A stretch of DNA of 64,000 nt from Strigamia acuminata. Its lineage: Eukaryota > Arthropoda > Chilopoda > Geophilomorpha > Linotaeniidae. The notes under the pieces were generated by a model, which was given only the letters and a program-made list of their open reading frames with translations, searched no databases and was not told the DNA's origin. Location of the stretch: the NCBI GenBank assembly GCA_949358305.1, contig OX442315.1, positions 27,864,427 to 27,928,426 of the forward strand, read 5' to 3'. The position numbers were made by a program, and so were the translations under genes. Positions 11,401 to 26,400 of this stretch are shown piece by piece. Position 1 is the first letter of the stretch; each line of letters opens with the position of its first letter.

Positions 11401-14400
11401 CAAATCCCACATCAATTACACGTATAAATAAGTTATCTCATCACAAATTTACCTCACTTGGGACTTTCCTCCTTGATCGGCATCGGTAGCCGAAAATTTG
11501 GCCAAGCTCCTGCCCACTTCGGCATTCTCGAAGACGGACACTTCGATGTTGGCGCGTTCAAACTCGGGCTTGTTATCGTTGATGTCGAGCAACTTGATAC
11601 GCACTTTCGCATACGCGATGTGGTATTTGTCGTCCGAATCACCGCCCTTATCGTTCACTTGAATTGTGAAATTGAAGCCGTATCTCTGGCGAGAGTCTTC
11701 GTAGTCAAGTGGCTTGGCCACCTTGAGGGACCCGGTGCCATCGGCATTACGCACCATGGTGAATTTATCCGCTCCGAATCCACTGCTTTCGATCACCTAA
11801 ACAGATACACAAACCGAAACAAAGAGGTCAAAAGATTAATGAACCAGTCACACGTGCCTTAATACGGAGTAATAAGTGCACAAAGATCAAAATTATGCAT
11901 GTTGCAATTACCGTAAAACTTTTGATTACCTTATATTACCAAACAGATGCCAAAAACTGATCGCACACACGAGACAAATTGACCAAATGTATTACACAAC
12001 TCATCTGCTTTCATTTATAACATCCATTCCCCCCTTCATTTATGGTTGTGCAATTACTCTAAGCTGCACATTTAATTGCTTTATCGCTCCTCAGCTGAGT
12101 TGCTCCAATAAATCGCTTGTAAACATCAGCTGAGAAAGTCAAACTCCGCCATTTAATTAGTCGTTCACACGTAAAACACTCAATAACTCTCATTTCCTCG
12201 CTGCTTATTATTAGCACACCTACTTTAGCTTCGAATAAAAACTAATCGAATTGCATTTAAAAGTTAGCATTACCTTGTAGTGGAAGTTATTAGTTTCAGG
12301 TAAATCGTCATCTTTGACGGACACCACAAGAATGGGCTGCTCTGGAATGTTGTCACCTTCAGTTTCGGGCACTTCTGCATACCATTCGTCCTTAGTGAAC
12401 GAAGGTGGCATGTCGTTGATGTCTTTTACTTTAATCGTAGCCGTCCCGGTGCCTAGAACAAGAAACATTCTCCATCATTTATATTCACCGTGTTTATATT
12501 GCCACACACGTAATCTGTCGTTTCTTTAAATTAAACAAATAAAAGTCGTCGCTTGAATGCACAAAACTCTTCTCTCAAGAATATTTTTCAAATATACGTT
12601 TTTCTGTTTTCTTTAAACCAATATTTGAACAAAAGATTTTTTTCCAACATTTTGCTTAAACTTTCTCAAAAGAAACGATGAAAGATAAGAAAAAGCAAAA
12701 TTTTTAGATAACGAGACAGCGATCCATCAAATGATTAAAGAAAAATCCTGACAAAAAACATCACTTTTCTCCCTTCTTTTAGAGACTTAACACAACACGG
12801 CGATAAAACTTTTTTTTATTATATCAAAACGTATAATTAGTCTTCAAGCAATAATTAGTCTTATCTCAACATCAGGCCGGTTTACTTATCTCAAATAATT
12901 GCGCTCAACTTTAATTTAATGTGATGTAAAAATAATAATTAAAAAATCAAAAAAATCACGTGTTCACGTTCAGGTAATTAACTAAAGCTTCTTATTAAAG
13001 AAAAAAAACATTAAAAAATAATAATTTCTATTTTTTTTTTAAATAAAATCAATTTTTGTTGTTTTTTCCCTACCTTTAAGCCCTCCACCATCAGTCGCCA
13101 CCACCTGGATGGAATACTCGGGAGTTTTTTCCCTGTCGAGACAGCACACGGCCGTTTTTATAACGCCCGTGTCTTCGTCAATCTCGAAGATGGGTTTGCC
13201 CGACTCGTTGACAACATTCTTCTCGATGGAGTACTTGAGCTTGGCGTTGGTTCCTTCATTGGGATCATCGTAGTCCGTTGCGGTCATTGTCATAACAACC
13301 ATTCCTGCAACATCCACAAAAACCGTATAACATTTTATCCAATAAAAGCACTTTCTCAGTTCATTGCATCGGCTGTTTAAAAATTCATAAGAGGGCTTTC
13401 GCCTAAGCCCCTGTTTGCACATGAATTGATTTTACAAACATTAAACTTTAATTTTTCATTTTAATGTCCATTTCACCATTATTTCTTTATGTATTAAAAA
13501 AAGTTTTAACCTGCAGTGCCATTTTCAGTGACGTTGCCGATGTATACTCCTTGCGGGAAGAAAGGAGCGTTGTCATTTACGTCCTTGAGGTTGACGACGA
13601 CGTCTGCATAGCCGACCAGTCCTTCGCCACTCTCATCTTGGGCGAATACTGTGAACCGCCATTGGGGCCTACCATCCGGCTGGTCGCGGTCTAGAGGCTG
13701 TTTGGTAAACAAAGAAAAAAAATAATTCAAAGTGGAAAACAAGGCAATGTGTGGGGAAAGCTCCGCTTTGGGTCTCTTGGTGATGCTACACTGCTGAGCA
13801 AATTTCAAATCCGTTCAAAGTGGAACATTTCATTTTGAATTTTTTTTTTATCACATTGGCAAAGTTAATACGAATTTTGTTGCTGAACGCAAACCAATTC
13901 GATCGTAAATGAATATTTAATAACCCGCTTTGAGAAGGCGTGAAATTTCTCATTAAAACCTAGTCAACACGATTTTAATTTATCGCGATTTGTTATTCAA
14001 CTTAGAAACCAATTTTAGGTAATAATTTATGAATTTTTAATTGATGCGGTTTTTATTAAACAGCATGATGACTACGACAAATTGAACTTAATCACGCTAT
14101 AAGCTAAGTTCAGAAACACCTAATTTCATTAGTATCAACTGTAAACAAGAGTCAATGAAGTCTTTATACTCAAAACCGTTCCTCGAAAACATGATATAAT
14201 TTCATTGCATGCAAGTTAAAGCTCTTGTAAACTTGCAATTGTGTTTGCAAAGTAAAGAACAGTACAGAAAATATTTGTTTTCAAATTACCAGTCTTTGAA
14301 GTTTACAAACCTCAAACAGAGATTGCAACTTGTGTTTGAATGAAATGTAATTACAGTATTGACATTACATGCGTCAAATAAAAGCAGATAGTGAAATTAA

Positions 14401-17400
14401 GTTTTAATCTTCACTATTGCAGCTACACATGCTTCATTCCAAAATATTTGGATAAATTAATTTTATGTTTCATGTGTTAAAAATTGGTTAATAAAATGGC
14501 TTAAATAAAATGGAATATATTTATAGTTCAGCAGTTTAATTTCAAGTTAATAAATGATGTCCAAAGCTGAACACAAAGAGAGAAGCGGTACTTAACTTTG
14601 ATTTAAGTATTTAATATGCACTTAAAAATTAAATGAATAAAAAATGTTAAGTCCGAGTATTATAAAACTATTTACAATAGACTTAAATTGCATCATTAAA
14701 TAGAACATTTTCGAATGTCTCGCGTTGATCCGAAACAAAAGCATCTAAAACTTTAGTTGATTCACTCGTGAGGCTTGACACACCTTGAACACGCTATAAA
14801 ACATCCTTTTTATTTTGTTTCTATTTCGAATGCAGCTAGTAATAAAAAGGAACCCGTAAATTTCTCACGTTGCTTTATAACAAAGCAACAAGAATGAATC
14901 AAACTCAATTTTAACCTCAGCAATTGCTGACTTCATTTCAATGTGGTGACAACAACTTAAATTAACACAAAACTTCGGTACGTAATGAACAAACGTGTAG
15001 ATTTAATGCGTTTCCTTCATCCAAAATTACAGGTGCACTTGTCCGTTTGAAAATAGAAATGCATCTAACATGCATTGCATTTTCAAGTTGGTGTTTGACG
15101 AAAAAAGCAAGCCATGCGCAATATGCTTTTCCTTAAAGATATTTGGGATAAGCTTGTCGTCTTTACTAATAATATATAAATAGGCCTAGTGTGTTTGAAA
15201 AAATTTCCTGGGAGTTTTTCTATTTACAAATGTAAGCTAACTGCTTAATTACATATATTATTTATTGAAATGTGTCTGTTAAAGTTTACTTAGCAGCCGA
15301 ATGAATAAATGTTTAAAGACTTAATCAAATAACTAAAAAATAATAATTACAATATGATATTTACAACATTCATAAACTCTAGATTTTAATGCCCTAACGT
15401 AAAACTAAACACAGACATTTATTGCTTCACAAATTTGATTAAAAATATACGATAATTTCCATTTTCCCTATTTTTAGATTGATTTAAACCGAAGCTTAAT
15501 CCCAATTATAATACGCCACGACTATAATTAACCTTTTCTATTCCGAATTGATTCAATTTTATTGTAAATACGTTTACTGTGAATTATGCTGTCTAATTAA
15601 ATTTCAGAGAACAAAATTTCGTCTGTAAGATAAAAAGAAAAAGAAAAAAGTAATTTGGACTTAAACTGTCATCCCAAATTAACATCGAACTAAAAAAAGA
15701 AAGCTTTCATTCATTGAATCCAATCAATAAATGTCCCCTCTCTCTTAAATCAATGTAAACACATTTCTCGCGACTACAAGCGAAGAGGATTATGGCAGAT
15801 ACGTAATCCTCTAATCCATAACAGCGATTGAACACATCCTACACCGGTCCATACCCCTTCAACCCCCTCTCTCTCTCTTTCTTCTTTAATCAATCTGTTG
15901 CCATGGTGATAAAGAGATGCTGCTTTCAGAACAACAAAAGTTCATCCCCATATGCATCTGCAGCGCTTCGCGATGAACGACACCCCAGAGTGCTTTCTCT
16001 AGCAGCGACCCTTTTCTCATGCGTTCTAAATCAGCAACTTCAGCCTCTCCCCCCTATCCCTTTGCATAGACAAAAAAACTGAACTCAAATGTGGCCAGAA
16101 ACAAAACTAGTGCCATGTCAACGGCTAATCAAATAAACGGAAAAGCCGTGTGGAGTTGAAATATGGGCCATAAATTAAGCGAGAGCAATAGAAATCCCGA
16201 CCCCATCATTATGCATAATAAATAAAATGGACAACATTCATCTCTGTCACTCCTTTCATCACAAAATAAATCACGAAATAACAGCCTGACTGTATATCAA
16301 GTAAAAAGCTTTTAAATTGCTTTGTTTTTTCCCCATATTAAGTGAAAAAATGTCTGCTGGTTAAAATTAATTAGTGTAATAAAATTTTAATATAGTTCAC
16401 CAGACCGAAAATAATTTGACATTAATAATAAAGGAGAAAAAATAGATTTTAATTTGGACAAAATTGCATTTTCTGTAGTAAAAGAAAGGAAATGAGAAAA
16501 AAAAATTGTACCTTTAGGACGTAGATTTCTCCGGAAGTTGTATTAATGGCGAACTTGCTGTTGGCTCTGTCTGTGTCGTCAATTCCCTGGCCAGTAAGGA
16601 AATAAACAATGTTTTGTGGACGGTCGCGATCACCATCAGTCGCAGTAACCTTTGTGTGAAAAGAAAACTAATTAATCAGAATCCAATTACAGTGCAAAAA
16701 GTAAATTGAAGAGAACGATGATATATCTCTTCTATACATAACATCAACTAATTACGTTTTACCACTTCAAATTTATCAAACAAATGAATAACGGCAATTT
16801 AAAAATTAACAAATGCAGTAAAACCCGAGACAAGAAATTTTTCCCAATAGGAAAATAAAAAGATTTTATTTTCAAACGGAAAAATAATTTATTCTCCCTT
16901 TTTTCTTTCCAATGCACGTCCAACACGAACTGTCATCAAATATTGATGTTTCAAAACACAAAAAAAAAATTCTATCAACCGAAAATTATATTTTGCACAT
17001 TAATCCAATAAACTGTTCAATATTTGTATAAAATAAAACGAGAAAAATAAAAAAAGGAAAAAATACGAGAAAAAAAAACCCCTTATTTGTCATAAAATCC
17101 ATTTCCACAGTTTTTATTCCTTTTAAATTTTCTTTAAATCCTATAATATCATTTTTATGATTTCACTTGATAGATACAGACCCAACTAAAACGAAAATAA
17201 AACCATAAAAGAATAAAATAACAAAGCCTTAGATAAATTTTCCAAAAAAAAATAAAATAAAGATTCGCTAAATTTTATTTTCCCTACGAAAAACTGCAAG
17301 CGCTATTAAATTTTATTATCACCTGAAGAACTCTTTTTGGGAGATTTCGGTCATCTTCTTCCGTTATCTGAGTCTCGTAAGTAGGTCGATCAAACACAGG

Positions 17401-20400
17401 CGGGTTGTCGTTCACATCCTTCACGTGGATCACCACAGTCGTGAAATTTTCGTTTAAGTTATCCGAAGCAACCAAACGTAATTCAAACTGCGTTTTAGAA
17501 ACAAAAGAGAAAAAAAAATTAATAATAATAAAGAAACTGCTTAGAAAAATGCCGGAGGAATCATAAATTAATATAAAACAACGTTAAAATCGTTTCCTTC
17601 ATATCATCAACTAATGAATTTACTTGCTACCTCGCATGACAAACGGAGCATACAACCCCTTTTATGACTTATGGATTATGTGTGGACCCCCCAACGCGCT
17701 TTTGTTTATAGGGCGCCGGCGTTTCACAAGGGAGCAATGGAATCATTGCATTAGTGCAGCGCAGTTGCCCATTAAAGACCAACATAAAGTATGCACAACG
17801 TGGGTGTCAAGAAAAAGGAGTATTAAAAAAAATCATCAGAAGTAAAACAGAAAGCTGGATCAAGTACTCGTCGTGTATCACGTTTTCTGCGACGAGACGA
17901 GCTAAATAGTATATGGACAAGAGAAAAAAATCATAAATATCGGGAACATAAAACTAGACGTAGTGCCGTATGTAACTATAGCGACCTCGTATGTCTCGCC
18001 CACCTCATACGCATCAATTTGTAAAATCTGTTGCTTCCATGCTGTTTTTCTTTCTTATTGCACATTTATATTTCAGTTTTTTTTAAAGCTCAACCCCCTC
18101 ACGTGTATTTTTTATTTTATTTTTATGTCTTGTCATTTTCTTTCTTCTGCAAGCAGAATTCCAAAGCTGTTTGGCGATGCAAATCTTGACAACAGAGAAG
18201 GAAAAGGGTGCAAGTGCGCCACATCAAATTGAGTTAAGCGCAAGACGAGTACAAACACAGCCACAAGGCCTAAATTGTAATAAAGGACGAGGTCGCCAAA
18301 GAGCTTGCTAAGTTTCCCCATCTTTCCAAATTGCTTCTATGCAAATTTAGCTTGACATCGCGAGGAGAAACAGTGGGACTTAAATTGAATGCATCGCAAT
18401 GCTCTTACCCACCTTTGGAATTACATGTGCAATTTTTTTCAAATTCTTTTAGCAAACAAATGACAACAGAAATAGATTATGCATTAAAGTGGAATAATTC
18501 TCGGATGAACAAAGAGGAATTACATCTACATAATTCACAACACAAGAAAAAAAAAACAATTACAGAATTCAAAAAAAATTTTTTTTGGCTTTTACATCTC
18601 GTTGAATACCAACAAAAGCATCCTAGACAAGTCAATACAAATTTGTTAGGTAAAACGTAACGGTAATGAACTTTCATCTAGTGCAATATGAAGTCGTTTG
18701 GATGCAGCACAAATTTACTCACTGGTTTCCATGGGGATTACGACAAAACTAAACTAACCGGAATTGAATTAGCCAATGAATCTTGATGAACTCAACAACT
18801 GCACAAATATTGGTTTAATCCAAATCTCACATTCGACAGTAGCGACTCTTTAAACTAAAAAGTTTAAAAAGCAATTTTCAAAGTCTGAAGAAAAAAAGAA
18901 AAAAAACCGCGAGCAAAATGTTCTTAAACTTTATAAATCACTTTATATTAAAAAAAAGAACGTCATAAAGTTCCACATTATAAATCTTTAATTCTTTTAA
19001 TCAGCGACTAATCTAAGACTCATCTTCCTCAATCTGCTCACGAGCCAAAATTAAACTCACTAGTGCTCTAGTGCTCTATCTCGCCTTGATTACATTAAGT
19101 AATATTAGAAACTTGTCTGTCCACCTTAATCTCACTCCCTTTTACCAAAAGAGATGCACTATTAGGTCCACTGGGGCTTAAAAGCTGCCCGCTCTTTGGC
19201 TAATTGTCTAAGTCCTCGCGGGAATCGAAACGATTCGTTGCAGGTGCTGGTCAGGTACGTTTCATCTAAAGCTAAAGAAATGTGAGATTTTTCCTCTTAT
19301 TCCTTGTCTTCTACTCGCATTAAATTCTGCCTAGAAAGCAAACTGCAGAGTTGCAGTTGGTTTCATCCTCGAGTTTTATTTGCATCGCATTAGACAAGCC
19401 GGTAAGTCAATCCGCAACGAGACAGCCACACGTTAATTTCACATCACATAACTCAAAATACGCGTTGAGCGAACACTAACGCCTCGCATTACCTAAACAA
19501 ATGCTAAAGAAAGAAATATTGTCCCACTCGAGGGATCTCGTACCCTAGATTATTCCATCAACATCTATTGTGCGTGCAGCCATCTTCGCCAGTTCCACCA
19601 ACCATACAAAAGTTGATGTACAGCTTTCCGAGTTTTGATTAAAAAATATTTTTCATCTTAAATGTTGTGCGAAAATAATGTACAAACAGCATCAAAAATC
19701 TTTTCCAGATTTTAATCAAAATGTTCAACAAAAAAAATACGAGTGTTTTAAGAGTCTAATTATTTAAGGATAAAAAAGGGGGAATAAAATGGGATTCGGT
19801 TTCAGTTACACATGAAGAAACTTCGCAATAATTTAGAGGGAAAGAAAAGATTTAATGCCCGTACTTGTGAAACAATTGAAATTTCATTTAAAGGAGATAC
19901 GGAGGGAGAAAGAAGAGCGGATTACTCAAAGACAAAGGGTCAAAAACAAAAAATAAAGTGGGAAAGTGCAGGCAGAGAAACGAATTGATCCTTGGCAAAA
20001 CATCATGCGGAGAAAATGGCTGATTTTCAAGAGTAGCTCAAACACACACAATACATTTATATTGCTTGAAATCTACTCAATTATTCATCAACTTTACAAT
20101 AACAAAACCGGAAAATTTGCGAGTAAAAAGAAAGTGGAAAAATGGAGCCGTCATTGCCAAACGTGATCTCTCTTTGAACAAATCCAAAACAAAGATTAGG
20201 AAAAAAGATAAAAAAAAATATATAAAAAATAAAATTGCTTTACCTAAAAGAAAAAATAGCGGATAAAAAATCATGAAACAGGTAATAGTAGATGAAAAAA
20301 AGAAAGAAAATGAGGAGAGAAAAAAGTCAATAGTGGGTAACCTCCATGTACATCTTTCGCTCCAACCATGAAAATTCCAATTAAAGGAGGGATAAAGAAG

Positions 20401-23400
20401 AAAGGGGGTTAGGCGGTGATGTGCAAGACCTTTGCAAGGAGTCGTTTCATTTTATAACCATATGTGATGGCACATGGTCCAATAACGACGCAAAGGAAAC
20501 GGCCCAAGAAGGAAGATGGCGGAAATGCCATGTGTCGAAAAGACTAGGCGGGCATGTGTGTGTGTGTGTAACTGTGTATGTGTGGTCAGGCATAATTTAA
20601 AGATGCGCACAACTCGCGAGAATGGAGAGACGGAACGGGGCGCACACAATCCAAATGGCGTTAGTTATTCAAGTGAAAACCATCAGAGTCAAACAAGTGC
20701 ACATTTGACTCGACTGCAATGAAGCGAAAATTTATGCAAACATAAAGGACAAAGCTCTTACCCTTTTTCGCACTTCGTAATCGAGTGGGCCAGCGACGTA
20801 AATAGCACCGGTTTCATTTTTCACTGCAAATGCACCTCCTATATTACCTTTTGTGATTTCGTATCGAATCTTTGAGGCTGGAAAAAGAAAAGAAATAAAC
20901 TTTAGTCCAACCAAACGTTTACAAATAAAGAGTCAAGAAATAAGAATTCAGAATTAAACGAAATAAAAAAAAAACAAAGCTAAAGTAAATTTAATCAATA
21001 CTCGAATCAAATCAACCAACACAAACATTTTTTTTTCTCTTTTCCCCCAAAACAAATTTTCAATCTGGAAACACAAACCTTCTAAAAGAGAATTATCTTT
21101 AGCTTGAAACGAGCACAGCCTTCGGAATGAGGCAAAAGCAATCTTTTCACATCAAACTGATGAGCACTCCCCATCCAACCCTCAATTTCCTCAACGATAC
21201 GTCGAACTTCAAGAGCTACGACAAGCACTAGCTTAACTTGGTCAAACTCTTGGGAGAAATTCAATTTGACGATGACAACAATGCCACAATTTCCCGCTGC
21301 CTCATTATCCTTCTTTGGCAAATTCGCCTTCTCCTTTTATTGAGTCATGAAATATTCACGGCAATGTCACCGTGTGATAGACCAGCGTCCAAAATTGATA
21401 GTCTGATAGGGGAGTAGCTGCGAGGAGTTATTCTAAAGTCTCCAAACCATTTCACACGTGCAAAGCCATCAAATGCAATCAATTTGCTTGTGGCATCTCT
21501 GCAGGTGTCCTCAAGAGTTCCATGGCCATAATTATAATTCACTCACCGAGCACGTGCATGGAAAAGATTTACTACCAATTTCCTCTAGGATTCTCTTCCA
21601 CACTTCAACCGGTTAAACTCCAAAGTCCCTCCGAAGCTGCCTAGAAGATTCCATTTACTTTTATCCACCCGAGCCTTGTTGCAAAGACATAAAATTGCAG
21701 CAATGAAATGAGCTACGAAACGGCGTTAACATTTAAATTTTGGCGTGCCAAGCAAACAATCTTCGCAAGTCGCTTTGAGCTTGCGCTTAATATTTCTCCA
21801 GTGAAGAGAAGAGACATCAATTCAGAATGCTGCCTTTCATCTTTTGCTTATTTGTCAGCTCTTTTCTGTCGAGCGAACTCGTTTAATTCAGGAAATTAGC
21901 ACGGCAATTAACGCGGCATTCACGCTCGATATTAGATTATTCCGATCCCAATTCCAATAGCAGACGTCGTCGTCGTACACTCGCCGTGCGTCTTCTCCAT
22001 TCTTTCCCAAAATGAGGTCTCCATTCGAGAGGAAAATGTCATCTTGATTCATCTTTATTACTCCATCTACCCAAAACTCGTTCCCGTCAACCATTCCATC
22101 GTTTTTAAACCAATTCAAAACGTTTCCTGTTCCAAAATGTACAAAATTTACAACGTTTGCCTTTCTTAACGCAAAAAGAAAAAGCCCATTGCGATTTGGC
22201 TGACCCTCGTGGTCAAAGGTACAGTACGTCTTTCGCCATACTTGCAGCGTCAAAATTTCCTGTTATCTTTTTCGTTTCGGATAGATAAAAAAAAAATCCA
22301 ATCTCACAAGAGAATGAAAATGAATGACAAGTCAAGTTTAGTAATGAGTGTGCACTGCACTTCTCTCCTGATTGAGCCGCCACGACTGTCAATGCTGACT
22401 CCGCTATTTGCACGCTCAGCACACTCAGATTCTCTCTCCTTACCCAGAATCGATCGTCGACATCTGTTGGCCGTCATACACCCCATTTTTTCCCTCCTTT
22501 CTCACTCGTTTTTCCTCTTCCTACTCGTTTCCATCTGATTGTGCTCACTTTCTTTGTTTGTAACTGTGTCAGCGTTGACCACACAGCCCAACCAAACAGC
22601 TAACAGTATAACGACACGGTGTTACTCTCAACTTTATACGGATCCATAAAAATATATAAAGACAACAGCAGCATGGAGGATGCACAAGAGGGAGCCATTA
22701 AGGCAACTCGATAAAAGAGTCATTTGTGCAGAGAAGAAGAGGGGAGACCTTAATTAATGGTCGCATCTCGCGGGAAATAGATGGAGCGATTTGTTCCACA
22801 CTTTTCCTATACTCTACACATCCCATCTCTCTCATCCTCCATGTTTGTTACCATCATGCATACAAGTTCCGGGGTTTGCGGTGATTGGAGATGACCATCA
22901 AGACCGGAACGATGGCCAGTGCCCGCCCAGAGGGAGGGTTCGCGAGTATAACCGCCGTCTTCATTCTTCTCGTGTTGATGACGGGAGATGAGACACTCGA
23001 GCGTCGTTTGTCAGTTAATGAATTCCAACGTCAACTACTAAAATGAGGTTCAAACTCATTCAATGAGCGTTGAGCGGCATTCCACGCAAGGACATATTTA
23101 AAAACAAATTAATTTCGACGCCTTTTCTAGCCGTTTCAGCCGTTTCAGCCGTAAATATCTTTGTGACTCGCGGTCCCGGTCGTGATTGCAACCAATCCAA
23201 GTGCTCATTTTGTTTTCCAGCGTCGCTGCAGAGGTTGAAGGTCAACGAGTTCAACGCGTGATCAATCGGAGCTCCGTTTCTGATTAAACACGTGATCCCC
23301 TCGTTAATTTTACTTCTCGCTGCCAAATTGATGGATTCTTCTACTAACTCAATACTGCACTCGAGTTTAAAGGTTAATGCGCCTAATTTAAAAGGAGTTG

Positions 23401-26400
23401 TTGGCAGCAATTTACAAGAGGAAATATTCAGTGATCCATTGCACTGGACAATAATTAGCATAAAGAGGAAGCGGGAAACTAAATTAATTAAAATCTGAGG
23501 AAATTTCTGAGAGAGAACATTAAAACCAAGTCGAGCAATTAATTTTCCCATGGGTAATGAAATTCCAATTGAGAGAAGGCACAGAGAAAATGAACAACAC
23601 ACAATGTGCTAGCAAATGAAGGACAACGATTGGGCTCATGTTGAAAATTAAATCCCAAATTAAAGCTTCTTTTTCTCTTCAATTCTTTTCTTTACGAATT
23701 TAGATGAAACGAAGAACTGCACATCAAGTAAAACCCTGAGAGGAATTGGAAAAACTCTCACATTTATCCCCTATTCCCCTTGCATGCTATTTGGAACTGT
23801 CAAGAAACGATTTTAATGAAGTGTAATTTTTGCATACAAGTGGAAATAAGACATGATGAAATTTTCGAACGCCTCAGTGCGCTTCAGTTAAGCTGCAAAT
23901 TTGAAAACTTTCGTTTCATGTTTCAACATGTTTCTAATTAATATCCTCAAATTGTTTAAAGATGTTTGCTGCACCATATCAACATTTTCTTTTGCACTGT
24001 TTGACTGTCAACTACAAGCATCGCAAGAATCATGAAAGCCTAATAGTAGCATTAGTTACCAGCATTGTGTTCGTGGCACCACTCAAAGCAAAGTCAATAG
24101 CGAAAAAATTAATTACTAAACCGGGATTCTGATATTAAACAACTTTGGATGTACAATTATTTGCTTAATGAAACTAGAATTTAGCTTCTGTTTCACATTC
24201 CACCCTTTACTCAGCAAGACTGCGAGCTATGTGCATTCCAAAGTAATTAAATGAAAGAAAAATATGAACTAAAAATAAATATAAGTGAAAATATGGTCTC
24301 AAACTTAAATTTCTCCTTAATTTCATTTTGTAAACACCTGGTAGCGATTAAATCGATTCATTTTAAAACTGTGCCAAGTCAAGACTCAAGACTGAGCCAA
24401 ATACAGGCGTGTTTCCTTCGGGAATTGCCGCTACATTTTCATCCAAGATGTTGACGATATTTATCACGCCTTTTACGACATTTAAAAAATAAAAAAGGGA
24501 TAATTGCAGTGAGTCGCAACCCCCGAGACCCATCTTCAATCTTCCTGCTCCTGCACTGAAGCCAAACACAAAATAAAATAAAATTCGTCTTGTAGAATGA
24601 CAAATGCTCCTCTTGCTTGAACCGCCAGAAATGCACAATTTCCATCAAACGTTTAGAAGCGAGCGAAACTAAGTTTTGCCTCATTTGACATTGATCCACA
24701 AATATGACACCGAAGCAGATGCGTCGACAATAAAACTAATCTAGAGCAAACGAGAACACATTCTCTTCTTCCCATTCTCATTTTGCTCCATTCCAACACG
24801 GAATAAAAGGTGACTTAATGACACCGCCACCAACTAATTGGATTCCCTTGTCCCACTGCACAAATATCTAATACGTTAGCCTAGGCGACATCCGTAGAGA
24901 TCAGAATAAAATTAGTGCGAGCCAAATTTTTCTTATTAAATCTGCCTCCATTAAACCCTAAAATCGTAGCACTCCACCGAGGTAAAATCCCTCTTATTAC
25001 CTTGGGGAAACCATCCACTTGTATTTTACTAGCAGGCAAAAGACTTAGATTAATGGTACTTTTCAAAACAACCCCAGCTTTAGGTTATGGTCCATAAGAC
25101 CACACCCAGGAAATAGTTGCATGTAAATATCATTCCGTTTCAAGCACATTCCTCGTTCCAACCAGCAACCACAATTTTTTTTTTCTCTTTCTCTCTCTCT
25201 CTCTCTGCTTTTAGAAGTATTCGTTTTAATACCCAACTAAAACTAAAAGCAAAGGGTGCACGCCAAGCTGTTGATTAATAGCACTTGGTGCTCGGTCTAA
25301 AGTACAACAACAAAACCGTGTATATGAAACATCATTTGGGCGTGAACATCGGTGAAATATTTAAGCTGTAAACAACCACCTCTATTCGGTCAGTTTACTT
25401 CAAACGTGTTTCGCTCGTCCAGAGAAGATAAAATTGGTAAAAGGAGGAACAGAAATATATATATACCCTACACATAATACATCTTTCTTAACGTCGATCC
25501 GAGAAAACAAGAAGGGAAGTTACAAGTGCGTTTCTCCCTCTTGAGAAATTTATGTTCCTTCCTTCATTTCCAAATGCGGGCCAATTTGTGTGTCTACTGC
25601 GCAATCTGATTGCGGCTCGTTTAATTTTCAAATCAAAACGTTGCACCACTTACAAATTGCTGTGCAATAATAAAGCACGAAGCAATATAACAGTGCACTT
25701 ATGATGACATTTCGCTGCAATTACTCGCTGATAAACAATTCATTCCAAATGCATGCGCACTGCAACGTTAAACGGCGCACCAGCCGTCGCGACAACATCA
25801 ACAATTTCAATGTACGCACGACGCCAACCCCCTTTGTGCACATCTGTTTCCATAGCAACTAGACGGGAGAGTTTCTTATTGGTTACGGGCAGAAAAATTA
25901 CTTAAACCCTAACGGCGACGCTCCCTCGACGAGCACCGGGCCGAATAAGTATTTCTCGCCAACTTGTCAATTCAAGGCAACAGGCGACACAAGGTCCTCA
26001 ACTGACCACATGACAGTGAACCAATCACAGAAGCCTCTCGCCAAAAGGGTCAAGGAGGTTGTTGGGGGCACTGCCCTTGTCTTGCAGCTCGCAATTGTAT
26101 TCCAGCCGAGTACTTTGGCCACAAATGAAACGAGCAACGGATAATTCAAGAGCTCCCACAGCACTGTCCTCCGTGGATATCAGAGGGCAGCATCTCATTT
26201 CTTCTTGCTCGCATGGCCGTACATTGAAAACCTTCCTTAACCCATTTTCCGAGACGTTTGCCCATCTTTTTCCTTCCTCTTCTTTTCCTTTCATCTTTAT
26301 TTTTCATGGCAGCCGACAAACAACTTCAACACCTGTGGCTTCTCATCTCCTTGCGCCTACAAAAACTACATTTTTTTTCTTACCCCTTGCACACACTTAT

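Noticed and set aside
23060-23602. 180-codon minus-strand frame
   Set aside because: Part of it translates a 9-bp tandem repeat; composition is not protein-like and there is no homology or splice support.
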